Assembly (NCBI GenBank): GCA_023417065.1
Contig: JAEZGH010000202.1
Coordinates: forward strand, 1 to 64,000
Reading direction: 5' to 3'
DNA length: 64,000 nucleotides
Source: Bacteroidota bacterium
Lineage (GTDB): Bacteria; Bacteroidota; Bacteroidia; Cytophagales; Cyclobacteriaceae
Shown here: in pieces, positions 7,836 through 16,868 of the stretch
Numbering within the stretch: position 1 is the stretch's first letter
Layout of the letters: each line of letters opens with the position of its first letter
Notes under the pieces: generated by a model
Told to the model about the DNA's origin: nothing
The model's database searches: none
Seen by the model: only the letters and a program-made list of their open reading frames with translations
Position numbers and translations under genes: made by a program

Positions 7836-9321
7836 CGAACCTTCGGATCCTGATATTGAGGTATGCCTGTGCCACAGTCATTACCGGGCTAATAATACAA
7901 AAAAATGCAAAAGGCGCATAGGCCGCCGTTGCGACACCGAGAACACTTGACTGGGTGGCACCACAGGTATTCCATGGAATTAGGACAGAGGTCACGGTTG
8001 CTGAGTCTTCAAGAGTACGGCTTAATACTTCCGGTTTTAATCCACGGGCGCGATAGGTGTTAGCAAACATTCGACCCGGGACAGCAATCGCCATGTATTG
8101 ATCTGATGCCGTCGTATTGAAAAATATACAGGTTGCTGCCGTAGAAGCTACTAGTGATCCTGTGCTTTCCGCCTTGCTGATTACCGCAGCGGCAATGCGA
8201 TGAAGCAGGCCTGACGATTCCATTACGCCTCCAAAAATCATGGCACATAAGATTAGCCATATTGTATTCATCATGCCGCCCATGCCTTTAGCCTGAAGCA
8301 ACTCGGAAATCATCTCGTTATCGGTCTGCATGGAGATCGTCGTCGTCAAAGCGTCCATCACTGAGATGAACGATGCCTTGGCATAACTACTTTCGATAAC
8401 GGCGAGCTCATGGGTAAGGTCTTCGCCCGAAAAACGCTGTTCTACGGAGGTGCGGGCTACCTTTTCGACAGCTTCAGGCTGGAATATTACGGCGAAAATC
8501 CCCCCCAGCAGCGCACCCGCTAAAAGGGCCGGAAGCGCGGGGATTTTTTTAACGATCATAAAGATTACCGCAGCCGGAACCAGAAATAATAGGGGTGTCA
8601 GGTTAAAGGAATCTTCAATAGCTTTCAAAACCATGCTTGAATCGGTGGCTTCCTTGGGAGTGTCAAGGGTGAACCCCCATACCAGGAAGATCAGCAATGT
8701 GATAACCATTGACGGCGCGGTGGTGTAGACCATGTACCGGATATGCGTGAAGAGATCAGTCCCCGCCATTGCAGGAGCAAGGTTCGTCGTGTCTGATAAA
8801 GGTGACATCTTATCGCCGAAATACGCGCCAGAAATGATGGCTCCTGCGATGACTCCCTCGTGAATATCGAGTGCTTTGCCTATGCCCAGCAACGCAATTC
8901 CAACGGTGGCTATCGTCGACCAGGAGCTTCCGGTTGCGACCGACACGATCGCACAAATAACACACGCCGCGAAAAGAAAAATAACGGGATTCAGGATTTT
9001 CAGGCCATAATAGATCATGGCAGGCACGATACCGCTGAGCAGCCATGTTCCTGCCAGTGATCCGATGGCCAGAAGAATCAGGATTGCAGCCATCGCAGCA
9101 CTGATGCTTTTTACAATGCTTTTTTCTATTTCATGCCATGAATATCCCAGCCGAAGGGAGATAATGCCGGCAACGGCTGCACCCAGCAGTAATGAAATCT
9201 GATTTGCTCCACCAAGCGCGTCGGCACCATACACGAGCACATTGATAGTCAACAACGCGATGAGTACGATAATGGGAATCAAAGCCTGGAAGAGGGTAGG
9301 CTGATTTTTGGGGACAGTCAT
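7810..9321 (-). CDS. nhaC: NhaC-family Na+/H+ antiporter
   Basis: A 503-residue polytopic inner-membrane protein with about 11-12 hydrophobic segments. VATGSSWSTIATVGIALLG, GAYFGDKMSPLSDTTNLAP and ATSVLIPWNTCGATQ-type stretches are characteristic of NhaC transporters, which exchange sodium for protons. A TATCTTTC box (7 of 8 matches to TAnnTTTG) lies about 25 bases upstream on the minus strand. The exonuclease gene follows with a 26-bp overlap. Confidence 0.88.
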   Translation of the reverse strand: MTVPKNQPTLFQALIPIIVLIALLTINVLVYGADALGGANQISLLLGAAVAGIISLRLGYSWHEIEKSIVKSISAAMAAILILLAIGSLAGTWLLSGIVPAMIYYGLKILNPVIFLFAACVICAIVSVATGSSWSTIATVGIALLGIGKALDIHEGVIAGAIISGAYFGDKMSPLSDTTNLAPAMAGTDLFTHIRYMVYTTAPSMVITLLIFLVWGFTLDTPKEATDSSMVLKAIEDSFNLTPLLFLVPAAVIFMIVKKIPALPALLAGALLGGIFAVIFQPEAVEKVARTSVEQRFSGEDLTHELAVIESSYAKASFISVMDALTTTISMQTDNEMISELLQAKGMGGMMNTIWLILCAMIFGGVMESSGLLHRIAAAVISKAESTGSLVASTAATCIFFNTTASDQYMAIAVPGRMFANTYRARGLKPEVLSRTLEDSATVTSVLIPWNTCGATQSSVLGVATAAYAPFAFFCIISPVMTVAQAYLNIRIRRFDERRPAES

Positions 9322-9402
9322 GCGTTCAGCGAATTAACAAAAGGGAAAGATAGGAATATTTGTTTATCAGGCCCTACGCAGGCGGATTTTGAATGAATTC
9401 TT

Positions 9403-10527
9403 TTAGTTCGACGATACTTTATAATTAACGCCTCGTTCCGTCAGATAATCCACAATGAACTGGAAATGTATGTCATTCTCGCCCACATACTCGGGTGGGC
9501 AGATTCCCGGTCGGACGAATTTTTCAGTCGCGACCAGATGGGCAACGGCCGTACACGTAAACCCTGTAGTCCGGGCCATGGAAAGGGAGCCGGTTTCCAC
9601 GTCAGTGTAGTCCAGCAGGTGGTATTCATACTGCTTATCAGCGTCCCCTTCTTTGCCGGAAATTTTGATTCTCATGATTGTAAATTCGCGTTCTCCCGGT
9701 TTGAGCTTCCATTTAGGGAACAGAAGCCTCGCGGTGACATCGATGGGTCTGATACTTACCCCATTAACATTTACGGGTTCGTAGGAGAAGAAGCCCGACT
9801 CTCTCAGCACCCTGAGATATTCGATGCAGCCTGGGTAGCGCAATGTTTTTTCTATCATATTAGGTATGCCCGGCATGGTGCGGATGAGCGATCGCAGCCC
9901 GTCGGAGTTCCAGCTTTCCAGGGTGCCGATTTCAGGGAAATGGACAAGTTGCGGATCCGAAAGCGCCTCTTTCGTCACCAATACTCCATTTTCCACATAT
10001 CTTGCTGGCCGGATGTATTCTTCGATCACGTCGATGGGGGAGAACACCGCTTTATATTCGTAGGGCCACTCGCGCACTACCGGCAGCCCGCCGACAAGAC
10101 ACTCATATGAGGTCACTTGCATCTTCTGGTTATGATATCCCAGGATAATATTTCCCATCCCCGGGGCTACGCCGCAATCCGTTACAACGGTAACGTTATG
10201 CTTTTTTGCAAGCTCGTCGAGCAAAAAAGGATCCTCGGGGAAGAACGAAATGTCGACCATGTTTTTTCCAGCTTTGATCACCGTTTCGGCGGTGAGAAAT
10301 CCCATAAATCCGGGAACGGCACCCACCACCAAATCGTAATCCCGGATTGCGTTGGCAAGTTCATCCCGATCCGCAAAATCAATCTGTAGTGTCTTCAGGC
10401 CCTTGGCGGTAACCTGGGCCAGGGCATCGGGGCTGATATCTGCCGATGTTACGTCAAATGTGCTGGCCAGGTCGAGGGCCATGGTTTTACCAACTAATCC
10501 CGCTCCGAGTACGATGACTTTTTTCAT
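9403..10527 (-). CDS. Saccharopine dehydrogenase-family oxidoreductase (lysine dehydrogenase-like)
   Basis: A 374-residue NAD(P)-dependent enzyme. The N-terminus KKVIVLGAGLVGKTMALDL is a Rossmann nucleotide-binding fold; VVGAVPGFMG and TDCGVAPGMGNIILGY match the saccharopine dehydrogenase and lysine 6-dehydrogenase group. It presumably acts on an amino acid such as lysine or saccharopine; which one cannot be read from the sequence. A distant paralog of 442 residues lies at 41185-42513. It is divergent from the DUF4442 gene, with no pathway partner beside it. Confidence 0.75.
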   Translation of the reverse strand: MKKVIVLGAGLVGKTMALDLASTFDVTSADISPDALAQVTAKGLKTLQIDFADRDELANAIRDYDLVVGAVPGFMGFLTAETVIKAGKNMVDISFFPEDPFLLDELAKKHNVTVVTDCGVAPGMGNIILGYHNQKMQVTSYECLVGGLPVVREWPYEYKAVFSPIDVIEEYIRPARYVENGVLVTKEALSDPQLVHFPEIGTLESWNSDGLRSLIRTMPGIPNMIEKTLRYPGCIEYLRVLRESGFFSYEPVNVNGVSIRPIDVTARLLFPKWKLKPGEREFTIMRIKISGKEGDADKQYEYHLLDYTDVETGSLSMARTTGFTCTAVAHLVATEKFVRPGICPPEYVGENDIHFQFIVDYLTERGVNYKVSSN

Positions 10528-10620
10528 GTTAACTGTTTCGTTTATGGGAAAGGATTGCTAATTAATGAAGGATTTCGATTTAAGGAAATAAATCTGAACG
10601 TGGCATAACCTAAACCGCTG

Positions 10621-11130
10621 ATGAATCTGCAGGACCTGTTCACCAAAGCAAAGCGATCTTCGTTCTACCGGATTCTGCTGAACCTGGTGCTGAATCGCAT
10701 GATCCCATTTAATAAGCCGCACCATTTTAAGATACTGGAAATCGGGGCTGATTCACTGAAGGTTCTTCTCCCTTACAGGAAGCGAAATCTCAATCACATT
10801 CGTGGGATTCACGCGTGTGCCATGGCAACCGTAACAGAGTTTACGAGTGGCTTACTGCTCATCAGTAAGCTTGACCCGAAAAAATACAGGATTATTATGC
10901 AGCGTCTAGAGATGGATTATCACTTCCAGGGGAAGATGGACGCATTTGCTTTCTATACGGTAACCGAAGAATGGCTCGAAACAAATGTCTACACACCCCT
11001 GAAAACACTCGACGCTGTCGTCGTGACATGTGAAGTGAAAATTTACGATTTGGCAAACAATCACCTCTCAACAGGCAAGGTTTTCTGGCAGGTCAAGGAT
11101 TGGCAGAAAGTGCGTACGAAAGTGACTTGA
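10621..11130 (+). CDS. DUF4442 (hotdog-fold, thioesterase-like) protein
   Basis: A 169-residue soluble protein resembling DUF4442, a family with the hotdog fold of PaaI-type acyl-CoA thioesterases. HIRGIHACAMATVTEFTSG is in the position of the hotdog central helix. No catalytic residue can be named with confidence. It begins a same-strand run with an Mpo1-like protein, a FemAB-like acyltransferase and a GT2 glycosyltransferase, which points loosely to lipid or envelope metabolism. Confidence 0.7.
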   Translation: MNLQDLFTKAKRSSFYRILLNLVLNRMIPFNKPHHFKILEIGADSLKVLLPYRKRNLNHIRGIHACAMATVTEFTSGLLLISKLDPKKYRIIMQRLEMDYHFQGKMDAFAFYTVTEEWLETNVYTPLKTLDAVVVTCEVKIYDLANNHLSTGKVFWQVKDWQKVRTKVT

Positions 11131-11183
11131 TGTGATTTGAACTTTGTCCTCGAAACGTTAAATTCAGGCTAAACCACTACAAC

Positions 11184-11663
11184 ATGCGCCGGATCGATGA
11201 ATTACTGACTGAGTATGGTGAAAGTCACCAGAATGCAACGAATAAGGCTATTCACTGGATTTGTGTGCCACTCATATTTTTTAGCATAGTGGGGTTAATT
11301 GCGTCAATTCCATCTGACGCGCTGCAGAATGTCATGGGGCCGGGAAACCCTTATGCAAATTGGGCTACTGTTATACTGGCCCTGGTGCTGATTTATTATG
11401 TAACTCTCTCAATCCCGTTAAGTATCGGTATGATGCTTTTTAGCGCATTGTGCCTTTTTCTTGCACGGACACTTAGCCAAACCGATCTTGCACCATTATG
11501 GTTGATCTCAATTGTTATATTTGTCGTAGCTTGGATCGGGCAGTTCTATGGACATAAAGTTGAAGGGAAGAAACCTTCATTCTTAAAGGATGTTCAGTTT
11601 CTTCTGATCGGACCCGCCTGGCTGATGCATTTTATCTATAAACGACTCGGAATACCGTACTAA
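11184..11663 (+). CDS. Mpo1-like (DUF962) membrane protein
   Basis: A 159-residue protein with about four membrane segments. RIDELLTEYGESHQN, NKAIHWICVPL and WIGQFYGHKVEGKKPSFL match the DUF962/YGL010w family; yeast Mpo1 is an Fe(II)-dependent dioxygenase that alpha-oxidises 2-hydroxy fatty acids in sphingolipid breakdown. Conserved histidines in HWICVP, FYGHKVEG and LMHFIY could bind the metal. Sphingolipids occur in many Bacteroidota, so a similar role is plausible but inferred. The next gene begins immediately at its stop codon. Confidence 0.8.
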   Translation: MRRIDELLTEYGESHQNATNKAIHWICVPLIFFSIVGLIASIPSDALQNVMGPGNPYANWATVILALVLIYYVTLSIPLSIGMMLFSALCLFLARTLSQTDLAPLWLISIVIFVVAWIGQFYGHKVEGKKPSFLKDVQFLLIGPAWLMHFIYKRLGIPY

Positions 11664-12599
11664 TTGGAAACGAAATTTATCGAAGGCGCTTTACCAGAAG
11701 GTTATCGTTGTGAATTTGACTCGTACTTATTCAATGAACCTAAAAACCTTTTGATACAATCGTCCGAAGGATGGCGTTCATTCTATGCGTTGCGATCTGA
11801 AAAAAAAGTAGCAAAAGCCCGTGTACACTTCCATATTGACAATGGTGTTGCAGTAAGCCCGTTAAAAAATCCATTTGGATCCTTTGAGTTCTCGGATTCG
11901 TTCGCACCAAGAGAGCTGTACGAGTTTATCAAGTGGACAGAAGACCAGCTGAAGTCGAAAGGTGTGAAGCGAATAGAAATCAAAACCGCACCCGACTTGT
12001 ACAATAGAAATTCTCCGCTGATCGGAACGTTCCTGACCAATCAGGGATATCAGATTATCAAGTCGGAGCTAAGTGCATGTATTGAAGTCACGCCGTCCAG
12101 CCTGTACCAGGTGATGACATCGTGGGAGAAGCGAAAAGCGGGACAACTTCGCAAAAGCAATCTCCGCTTTAATACAGTGCCCGTCACACGGTTGAAAGAG
12201 GTATTCGAATTTATCAGTTCCTGTCGCGAAGAACGCCGGCAAACGCTCAGCATGACTTACGGTCAGATCAAAACGGTTTGCGATCACTTCCCTGAACGGT
12301 TTGCTCTTTTCGGGATGTTCGACAACAACGCCCTTGCCGCCGCATCTATTTCCATATTGATCAACAAATCGGTCCTGTATAACTTCTACTCTGCGCACTC
12401 CAAGCAGTATGATACGCTTAGTCCTGTAGTCCGACTGATGGAAGGCATTTACGAATATTGCCAGGTGGAAAAGTACCGACTCATTGATTTGGGCACCTCT
12501 GCACTAAAGGGAAGACCAAACTTTACATTGCTTGATTTCAAACTCAATCTGGGTGCAACTCCTACGCAAAAGGTAGTCTATGAAAAGCTGTTGAAGTAG
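11664..12599 (+). CDS. GNAT/FemAB-like acyltransferase, unknown substrate
   Basis: A 311-residue protein whose second half (about 135-300) resembles the FemAB/GNAT acetyltransferase fold: SWEKRKAGQLRKSNLRF, a central strand pair around ALAAASISILINKSVLYNFY, and YRLIDLGTSALKG. The frame opens with TTG directly after the previous stop (TAA-TTG); no ATG exists until the middle of the protein, so the TTG start is accepted. It ends one base before the ATG of the glycosyltransferase. Likely role: acylation of a sugar, lipid or peptide of the envelope. Confidence 0.65.
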   Translation: METKFIEGALPEGYRCEFDSYLFNEPKNLLIQSSEGWRSFYALRSEKKVAKARVHFHIDNGVAVSPLKNPFGSFEFSDSFAPRELYEFIKWTEDQLKSKGVKRIEIKTAPDLYNRNSPLIGTFLTNQGYQIIKSELSACIEVTPSSLYQVMTSWEKRKAGQLRKSNLRFNTVPVTRLKEVFEFISSCREERRQTLSMTYGQIKTVCDHFPERFALFGMFDNNALAAASISILINKSVLYNFYSAHSKQYDTLSPVVRLMEGIYEYCQVEKYRLIDLGTSALKGRPNFTLLDFKLNLGATPTQKVVYEKLLK

Positions 12600-13556
12600 A
12601 TGGTTAATCCCATTGTATCCATTATATGTCTTTGCTACAACCATGAGCGGTTCGTAAGGGAATCCATTGAATCTGTACTCAATCAGACATATCAAAATAT
12701 TGAAATAATTGTAGTCGATGACGCCAGCACGGATGGAAGCCGCGGAGTTATTGATGCGATTGTACGCGAGCGTGACGTTGTAAAAAAAGTGCTTCTTGAA
12801 AAGAATGTCGGCCTATGCAGCGCCTTTAACATTGGCTGGCGCATGGCATCAGGTGAGTTTATCGTAGACTTTGCCACCGACGACGTAATGCTTCCTGAGC
12901 GAATTGAGAAGCAGGTGAATTACTTTCAAAAAGAAGGCAAGGAGTGTGGAGTTGTATTTACGGATGCTATTTACATCGACGAGCAGGGCATGGAAGTCAG
13001 GCGTCACTTTGATCATCTGAGAAGGCTCAAAAGAATCGGTCAGGTTCCTGAAGGTGATGTTTATGCAAACGTTGTGGAAAGGTTCTTTATTCCCGCGCCG
13101 ACCATGCTCGTGCGAAACGCAGTGATGCAGACACTCAATGGATATGACGAGAACCTTTCTTATGAGGATTTTGATTTTTGGGTGAGATCATCCCGGAATT
13201 TTTTATATGGATTTCTTGATAAACCGCTGACCAAAATACGGCTCTCAGGAACATCCTTGAGTACGAAGGTTTATTCCGCGGGGGACAAACAAGCTTACTC
13301 CACCTATCTGGTTTGCAGAAAGATTGCAGCTATGAATCGAAACTCCCGGGAGGTGCTTGCCTTGCAGCAACGGCTGCGCTATGAGTTCCGGCATTGTGTG
13401 ATGACAGGGAATGTTGCTGAGGGGGAGCTGTTTTACGAATTGATGCGCACGACCGGGGCACCTGATGTGCTTTCACGAATACTGTACGCGTTGAGAAATT
13501 TCAGCTTGCCGTTGTCATTCATCCGGCGCACTTATCATCGACTTCGCTACAGGTAA
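12600..13556 (+). CDS. Family 2 glycosyltransferase
   Basis: A 318-residue GT-A fold enzyme. PIVSIICLCYNHERFVRESI, IEIIVVDDASTDGSR (nucleotide-sugar site) and DFATDDVMLPERIEKQ (metal-binding acidic pair) are typical of GT2. YEDFDFWVRSSRNF matches the ED acceptor motif. The donor and acceptor cannot be read. Its ATG follows the stop of the FemAB-like gene without a gap (TAG-ATG). Its own stop abuts the stop of rsgA on the other strand with no spacer. Confidence 0.88.
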   Translation: MVNPIVSIICLCYNHERFVRESIESVLNQTYQNIEIIVVDDASTDGSRGVIDAIVRERDVVKKVLLEKNVGLCSAFNIGWRMASGEFIVDFATDDVMLPERIEKQVNYFQKEGKECGVVFTDAIYIDEQGMEVRRHFDHLRRLKRIGQVPEGDVYANVVERFFIPAPTMLVRNAVMQTLNGYDENLSYEDFDFWVRSSRNFLYGFLDKPLTKIRLSGTSLSTKVYSAGDKQAYSTYLVCRKIAAMNRNSREVLALQQRLRYEFRHCVMTGNVAEGELFYELMRTTGAPDVLSRILYALRNFSLPLSFIRRTYHRLRYR

Positions 13557-14471
13557 TTACTTTCGGTTGTCATCGTCGGCGACCATACTCAAATAGCTCT
13601 CGTATCGCGACAAGGCAATCTCACCATTCATTACGGCTTCCTTTATTCGGCAACCTGGTTCATTGATGTGGATACACCTGGCTCCGAACTTACAGTCCAG
13701 GCGTAGTTCGCGCATTTCAGGAAGGTAATCTGAAATCTCCTGTTCCGTCATATCGACGAGGCCAAGTTCCTTTACACCCGGAGTATCGATAACATAGGTG
13801 GTGTCGTCAATCCGAAACATCTCGGCGAACGTAGTTGTGTGGGTTCCCTTTTCCGTGAAACTCGACACGTCGCCGGTGGTCTGTTTGATTTCCGGTGATA
13901 TGCTGTTTAGTAGCGTGGACTTGCCGACACCCGAATGTCCGGCGACAAGTGTCGTCTTGTTGTGCAGGGTTCGCTTTAGTTCATCGAGGTCACTGCGTTT
14001 TGCCGAGACTGAAAAGCACGTAACGCCGATACCCTGGTAAAGACGCATCAAAGCCAGGATCTCTTCGAGCGAGTCGTTGTCGAGCAAATCCTTCTTATTG
14101 AAGACGATCACCTGGGGTATCCGAAACGATTCTGCGCTCACAAGGAATCGGTCGATGAATCCCAGGGAGGTACGCGGGAATGCAAGGGTCACCACCAGCA
14201 TCGCCTGATCGATATTTGCGGCGAGCACATGACTATGACCTTTCTTTTTTACCGACTTGCGCAGGATGTGATTTTCCCGCGGCAGGATAGCCGTGATGTT
14301 ACCGATGTCATTGAGCAGATCAAATTCGACGCGGTCGCCCACGGCCACGGGATTAGTTTCCTTAATTCCTTCAAGACGAATCTTGCCACGGACCCGACAG
14401 TTATACCGTTGTCCGTCAGCAGTCATGACATCATAAAATGAACCGGTTGAACGCATTACCAAACCTTCCAT
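13557..14471 (-). CDS. rsgA: Ribosome small-subunit-dependent GTPase A
   Basis: Circularly permuted GTPase acting in late 30S maturation. The 304-residue protein has an N-terminal OB fold (RVEFDLLNDIGNITAI), then G motifs in permuted order: VFNKKDLLD (G4), GHSGVGKSTLLN (G1), DTPGVKELG (G3). The C-terminal zinc motif C-x5-C-x-H-x5-C is seen in CKFGARCIHINEPGC. It starts 2 bp after waaA and is in one operon with it. Confidence 0.95.
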   Translation of the reverse strand: MEGLVMRSTGSFYDVMTADGQRYNCRVRGKIRLEGIKETNPVAVGDRVEFDLLNDIGNITAILPRENHILRKSVKKKGHSHVLAANIDQAMLVVTLAFPRTSLGFIDRFLVSAESFRIPQVIVFNKKDLLDNDSLEEILALMRLYQGIGVTCFSVSAKRSDLDELKRTLHNKTTLVAGHSGVGKSTLLNSISPEIKQTTGDVSSFTEKGTHTTTFAEMFRIDDTTYVIDTPGVKELGLVDMTEQEISDYLPEMRELRLDCKFGARCIHINEPGCRIKEAVMNGEIALSRYESYLSMVADDDNRK

Positions 14472-14473
14472 AC

Positions 14474-15700
14474 TCAGAGGATTTTTCTACAATAGTTCAA
14501 AATACGTTCCGTAGCACCAAGATTGCTTTCGATGTATTGACGGGTAACTTCTGCCGCAAGCAGGAAGTTTTCAGGCTGGTTCAACATCTCATATTTTGCC
14601 CGCAAATCGGTATAACTTCCAACTTCAAACGCACCGCCAAGGTTTATCAGGTCGCGTGCCTCCTGAAACTTCTTATAATTACGATTCCCAAAGAATACTG
14701 GTAACCCGTAACACGCGGCTTCGAGAATATTGTGCAGGCCTTTCCCAAATGCCCCACCGACATACGCGAATTCTCCATAAGAATATAACCTGCTGAGCAA
14801 GCCCACATTATCGATGATCAATACGGAATACGCGGCGAGGTCTGCGCCAGGAGCTGCCGAATAGCGAATGGATTTTACCGTAAGGGATCGTTCAATCTGC
14901 TGAAGGAAGCCTTCTTCAATTTCATGCGGCGCGATAATCACTTTGATCCGTTGTTCATTGATCAGTGGTAACAGCACGTCGAGATCTTCAGGCCAGCAAC
15001 TTCCTACCACAAGCAACTTCTCATCAGCTTTAAACGAAGCTGCTATCGGAACCCGCTCGCGCTTATCTGCAATCTCCTTTACCCGATCAAAGCGCGTGTC
15101 GCCAGCAACCTGAGAGTTGGTAATGCCAATTCCTTTGAGCAACTGCACGGATTCGTCGTTCTGAACGAAGAAATAGGAGAATCGTTTCAGAATCTCGCGA
15201 TATAATCTGCCGTATGATTTAAAGAAAGCCTGATTGCGTCGGAAGATAGATGAAATCGAAATAAGTGGAATTTTTCGTTTCCAAAGGGCATCGCTATAAT
15301 GAAACCAGAATTCATATTTCACAAAGATGGCCAGTGATGGATTGATCGCAGTTACAAACTTTTCAGCGTTGTTTTTCGTATCCCATGGGAGGTACCAAAC
15401 ATGGTTAGCTCCCGCATAGTTTTTTCTGAGTTCGTATCCTGAGGGCGAAAAGAACGTGAGGATGATTTTGTACTGAGGAAATTCGCGTCTGATTTTTTCG
15501 AGCACGGGTCGGCCTTGTTCGAATTCGCCGACAGAGGCGCAGTGCATCCAGATCACCGGGGCGGTATTATCGCTGAGTTCGCGGGTTATTTGCTGAAGGA
15601 GCCCTTTTCGTCCCTGCACCGATTTTTTCGCTTTCGCGTGAAATGGGCTGAGTAATTGAAAAAGCAAGGACATTCCATGAATGCCGAGATTGTAAAGCAT
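14474..15700 (-). CDS. waaA: 3-deoxy-D-manno-octulosonic acid (Kdo) transferase
   Basis: Adds Kdo to lipid A precursor at the inner membrane. The 408 residues match WaaA/KdtA size. IWMHCASVGEFEQGRPV contains the conserved catalytic glutamate; FVKYEFWFHY, GDTRFDRV, VGSCWPEDL and GGAFGKGLHNILEAA are family motifs. The ATG at 15700 is preferred over a GTG two codons upstream, as an exact -7 box (TATTTTTG, minus strand, 15712-15719) lies 11 bases before it. It is followed by rsgA after 2 bp. Confidence 0.94.
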   Translation of the reverse strand: MLYNLGIHGMSLLFQLLSPFHAKAKKSVQGRKGLLQQITRELSDNTAPVIWMHCASVGEFEQGRPVLEKIRREFPQYKIILTFFSPSGYELRKNYAGANHVWYLPWDTKNNAEKFVTAINPSLAIFVKYEFWFHYSDALWKRKIPLISISSIFRRNQAFFKSYGRLYREILKRFSYFFVQNDESVQLLKGIGITNSQVAGDTRFDRVKEIADKRERVPIAASFKADEKLLVVGSCWPEDLDVLLPLINEQRIKVIIAPHEIEEGFLQQIERSLTVKSIRYSAAPGADLAAYSVLIIDNVGLLSRLYSYGEFAYVGGAFGKGLHNILEAACYGLPVFFGNRNYKKFQEARDLINLGGAFEVGSYTDLRAKYEMLNQPENFLLAAEVTRQYIESNLGATERILNYCRKIL

Positions 15701-15711
15701 CGTCACGTCTG

Positions 15712-15719
15712 CAAAAATA
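15712..15719 (-). promoter_or_regulatory. -7 promoter box of waaA-rsgA
   Basis: TATTTTTG on the minus strand, an exact match to the Bacteroidota consensus TAnnTTTG, 11 bases before the waaA ATG. No well-spaced TTG -33 element was found. Confidence 0.45.
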
Positions 15720-15791
15720 CCATTCGCAGAGAGTCGTTATACATATGTGTCAAAATTTTAAAAATCTTGCGGTGCCGGGCCGCGGTTTTTG

Positions 15792-15799
15792 TATATTTT
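15792..15799 (+). promoter_or_regulatory. -7-like box before the 15822 barrel gene
   Basis: TATATTTT (7 of 8 matches to TAnnTTTG) with a TTG at 15767-15769, 22 bp upstream. It leaves a leader of roughly 15-18 bases and argues for the ATG at 15822 over an upstream TTG at 15789. Confidence 0.4.
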
Positions 15800-15821
15800 T
15801 AAGTTCGATAAAATCACACCA

Positions 15822-16868
15822 ATGAAAAAACACTCGATTCTTTCGCTAAAAGTCATGCTGATATGTCTCTCGTTCTGTACGGCGACCTATGCGCAGGACG
15901 ATATCGGAAACCTCTTAACGGAAGATATCGCTGAAACGAAAGTGCTGATCCGGGAATATATTTCGCCGTTTATGAAGTCGACCAGTCTGGGGTTAAACCA
16001 GGGGTGGTACAACACAGCGAAGGCACATAAGGTGGTTGGGTTTGATTTGACGACCACGGTGAGCCTGATGCGTATTCCGACCAGCGATACCTGGTTCAAT
16101 GTGGGTAATCTTGGACTGCAGCACTATTCTCTGAAAAGTGATTCGCCGGGCTATCCGAATGCGCCTACGATCTTCGGTCCGAATGAAGAATCAAAGTTTG
16201 AATATCGAAGGGATCCCTCGGGACCGGCTGCTCCTGTTTCACTTTCTGGCCCTCCCGGCCTCGGACTTGAGGAGGAAATCGGCGCGAACGTTATGCCCGT
16301 ACCAATGATTCACCTTGGCATTGGACTTCCCAAGGGAACAGATGTAAAGGTCAGGTTCGTGCCTACTCTGGATATTCAGGGTGAAGGTGAGTTCAAACTC
16401 TGGGGTGTCGGGGTGATGCACGATATCAAGCAATACATTCCCGGAATAAAACTTCTTCCATTTGATTTGTCGGGATTCTTTGGATATACGAAGCTGGACC
16501 TGAATTTTGATCTGGATACAAATCCGACTACGACCCAGGAGCAAGACCAGCGTGGGAGCATCAGTATGAGTGCCACGACTATTCAGGCCGTTGCGTCGAA
16601 GAAGTTTTCTGTACTGACCCTTTATGCCGGCGCTGGTTACAACGTTGCCAAATCAAATATTGGGTTAAAGGGACACTATGACCTCAATGGCGACGGAGAT
16701 ACGAATGACGAGTTTGAAAAGAATCCCATTGACCTCGACTTTAGTGCATCAGGCCCGCGCGTTACCGCAGGTTTCCGTTTGAAGCTCGCCGTGTTTACTC
16801 TGCACGCTGATTATACCGTACAAAAGTATCAGGCTATCACTGCGGGCTTCGGTATCAATGTACGTTAA
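15822..16868 (+). CDS. Secreted/outer-membrane protein, possibly DUF6588-like
   Basis: A 348-residue exported protein with a signal peptide ending CTATYAQ. The mature part shows amphipathic strands with glycine and aromatic residues (FDLSGFFGYTKLDLNFDL, YAGAGYNVAKSNIGL, FTLHADYTVQKYQ) and an NDGD-like segment DLNGDGDTNDEFEKN that may bind calcium. It resembles barrel proteins of Bacteroidota grouped under DUF6588, but that family name is from memory and uncertain. The start at 15822 gives a normal signal peptide; the upstream TTG at 15789 adds 11 residues that overlap the promoter. It abuts the stop of the enoyl-CoA hydratase gene. Confidence 0.65.
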   Translation: MKKHSILSLKVMLICLSFCTATYAQDDIGNLLTEDIAETKVLIREYISPFMKSTSLGLNQGWYNTAKAHKVVGFDLTTTVSLMRIPTSDTWFNVGNLGLQHYSLKSDSPGYPNAPTIFGPNEESKFEYRRDPSGPAAPVSLSGPPGLGLEEEIGANVMPVPMIHLGIGLPKGTDVKVRFVPTLDIQGEGEFKLWGVGVMHDIKQYIPGIKLLPFDLSGFFGYTKLDLNFDLDTNPTTTQEQDQRGSISMSATTIQAVASKKFSVLTLYAGAGYNVAKSNIGLKGHYDLNGDGDTNDEFEKNPIDLDFSASGPRVTAGFRLKLAVFTLHADYTVQKYQAITAGFGINVR

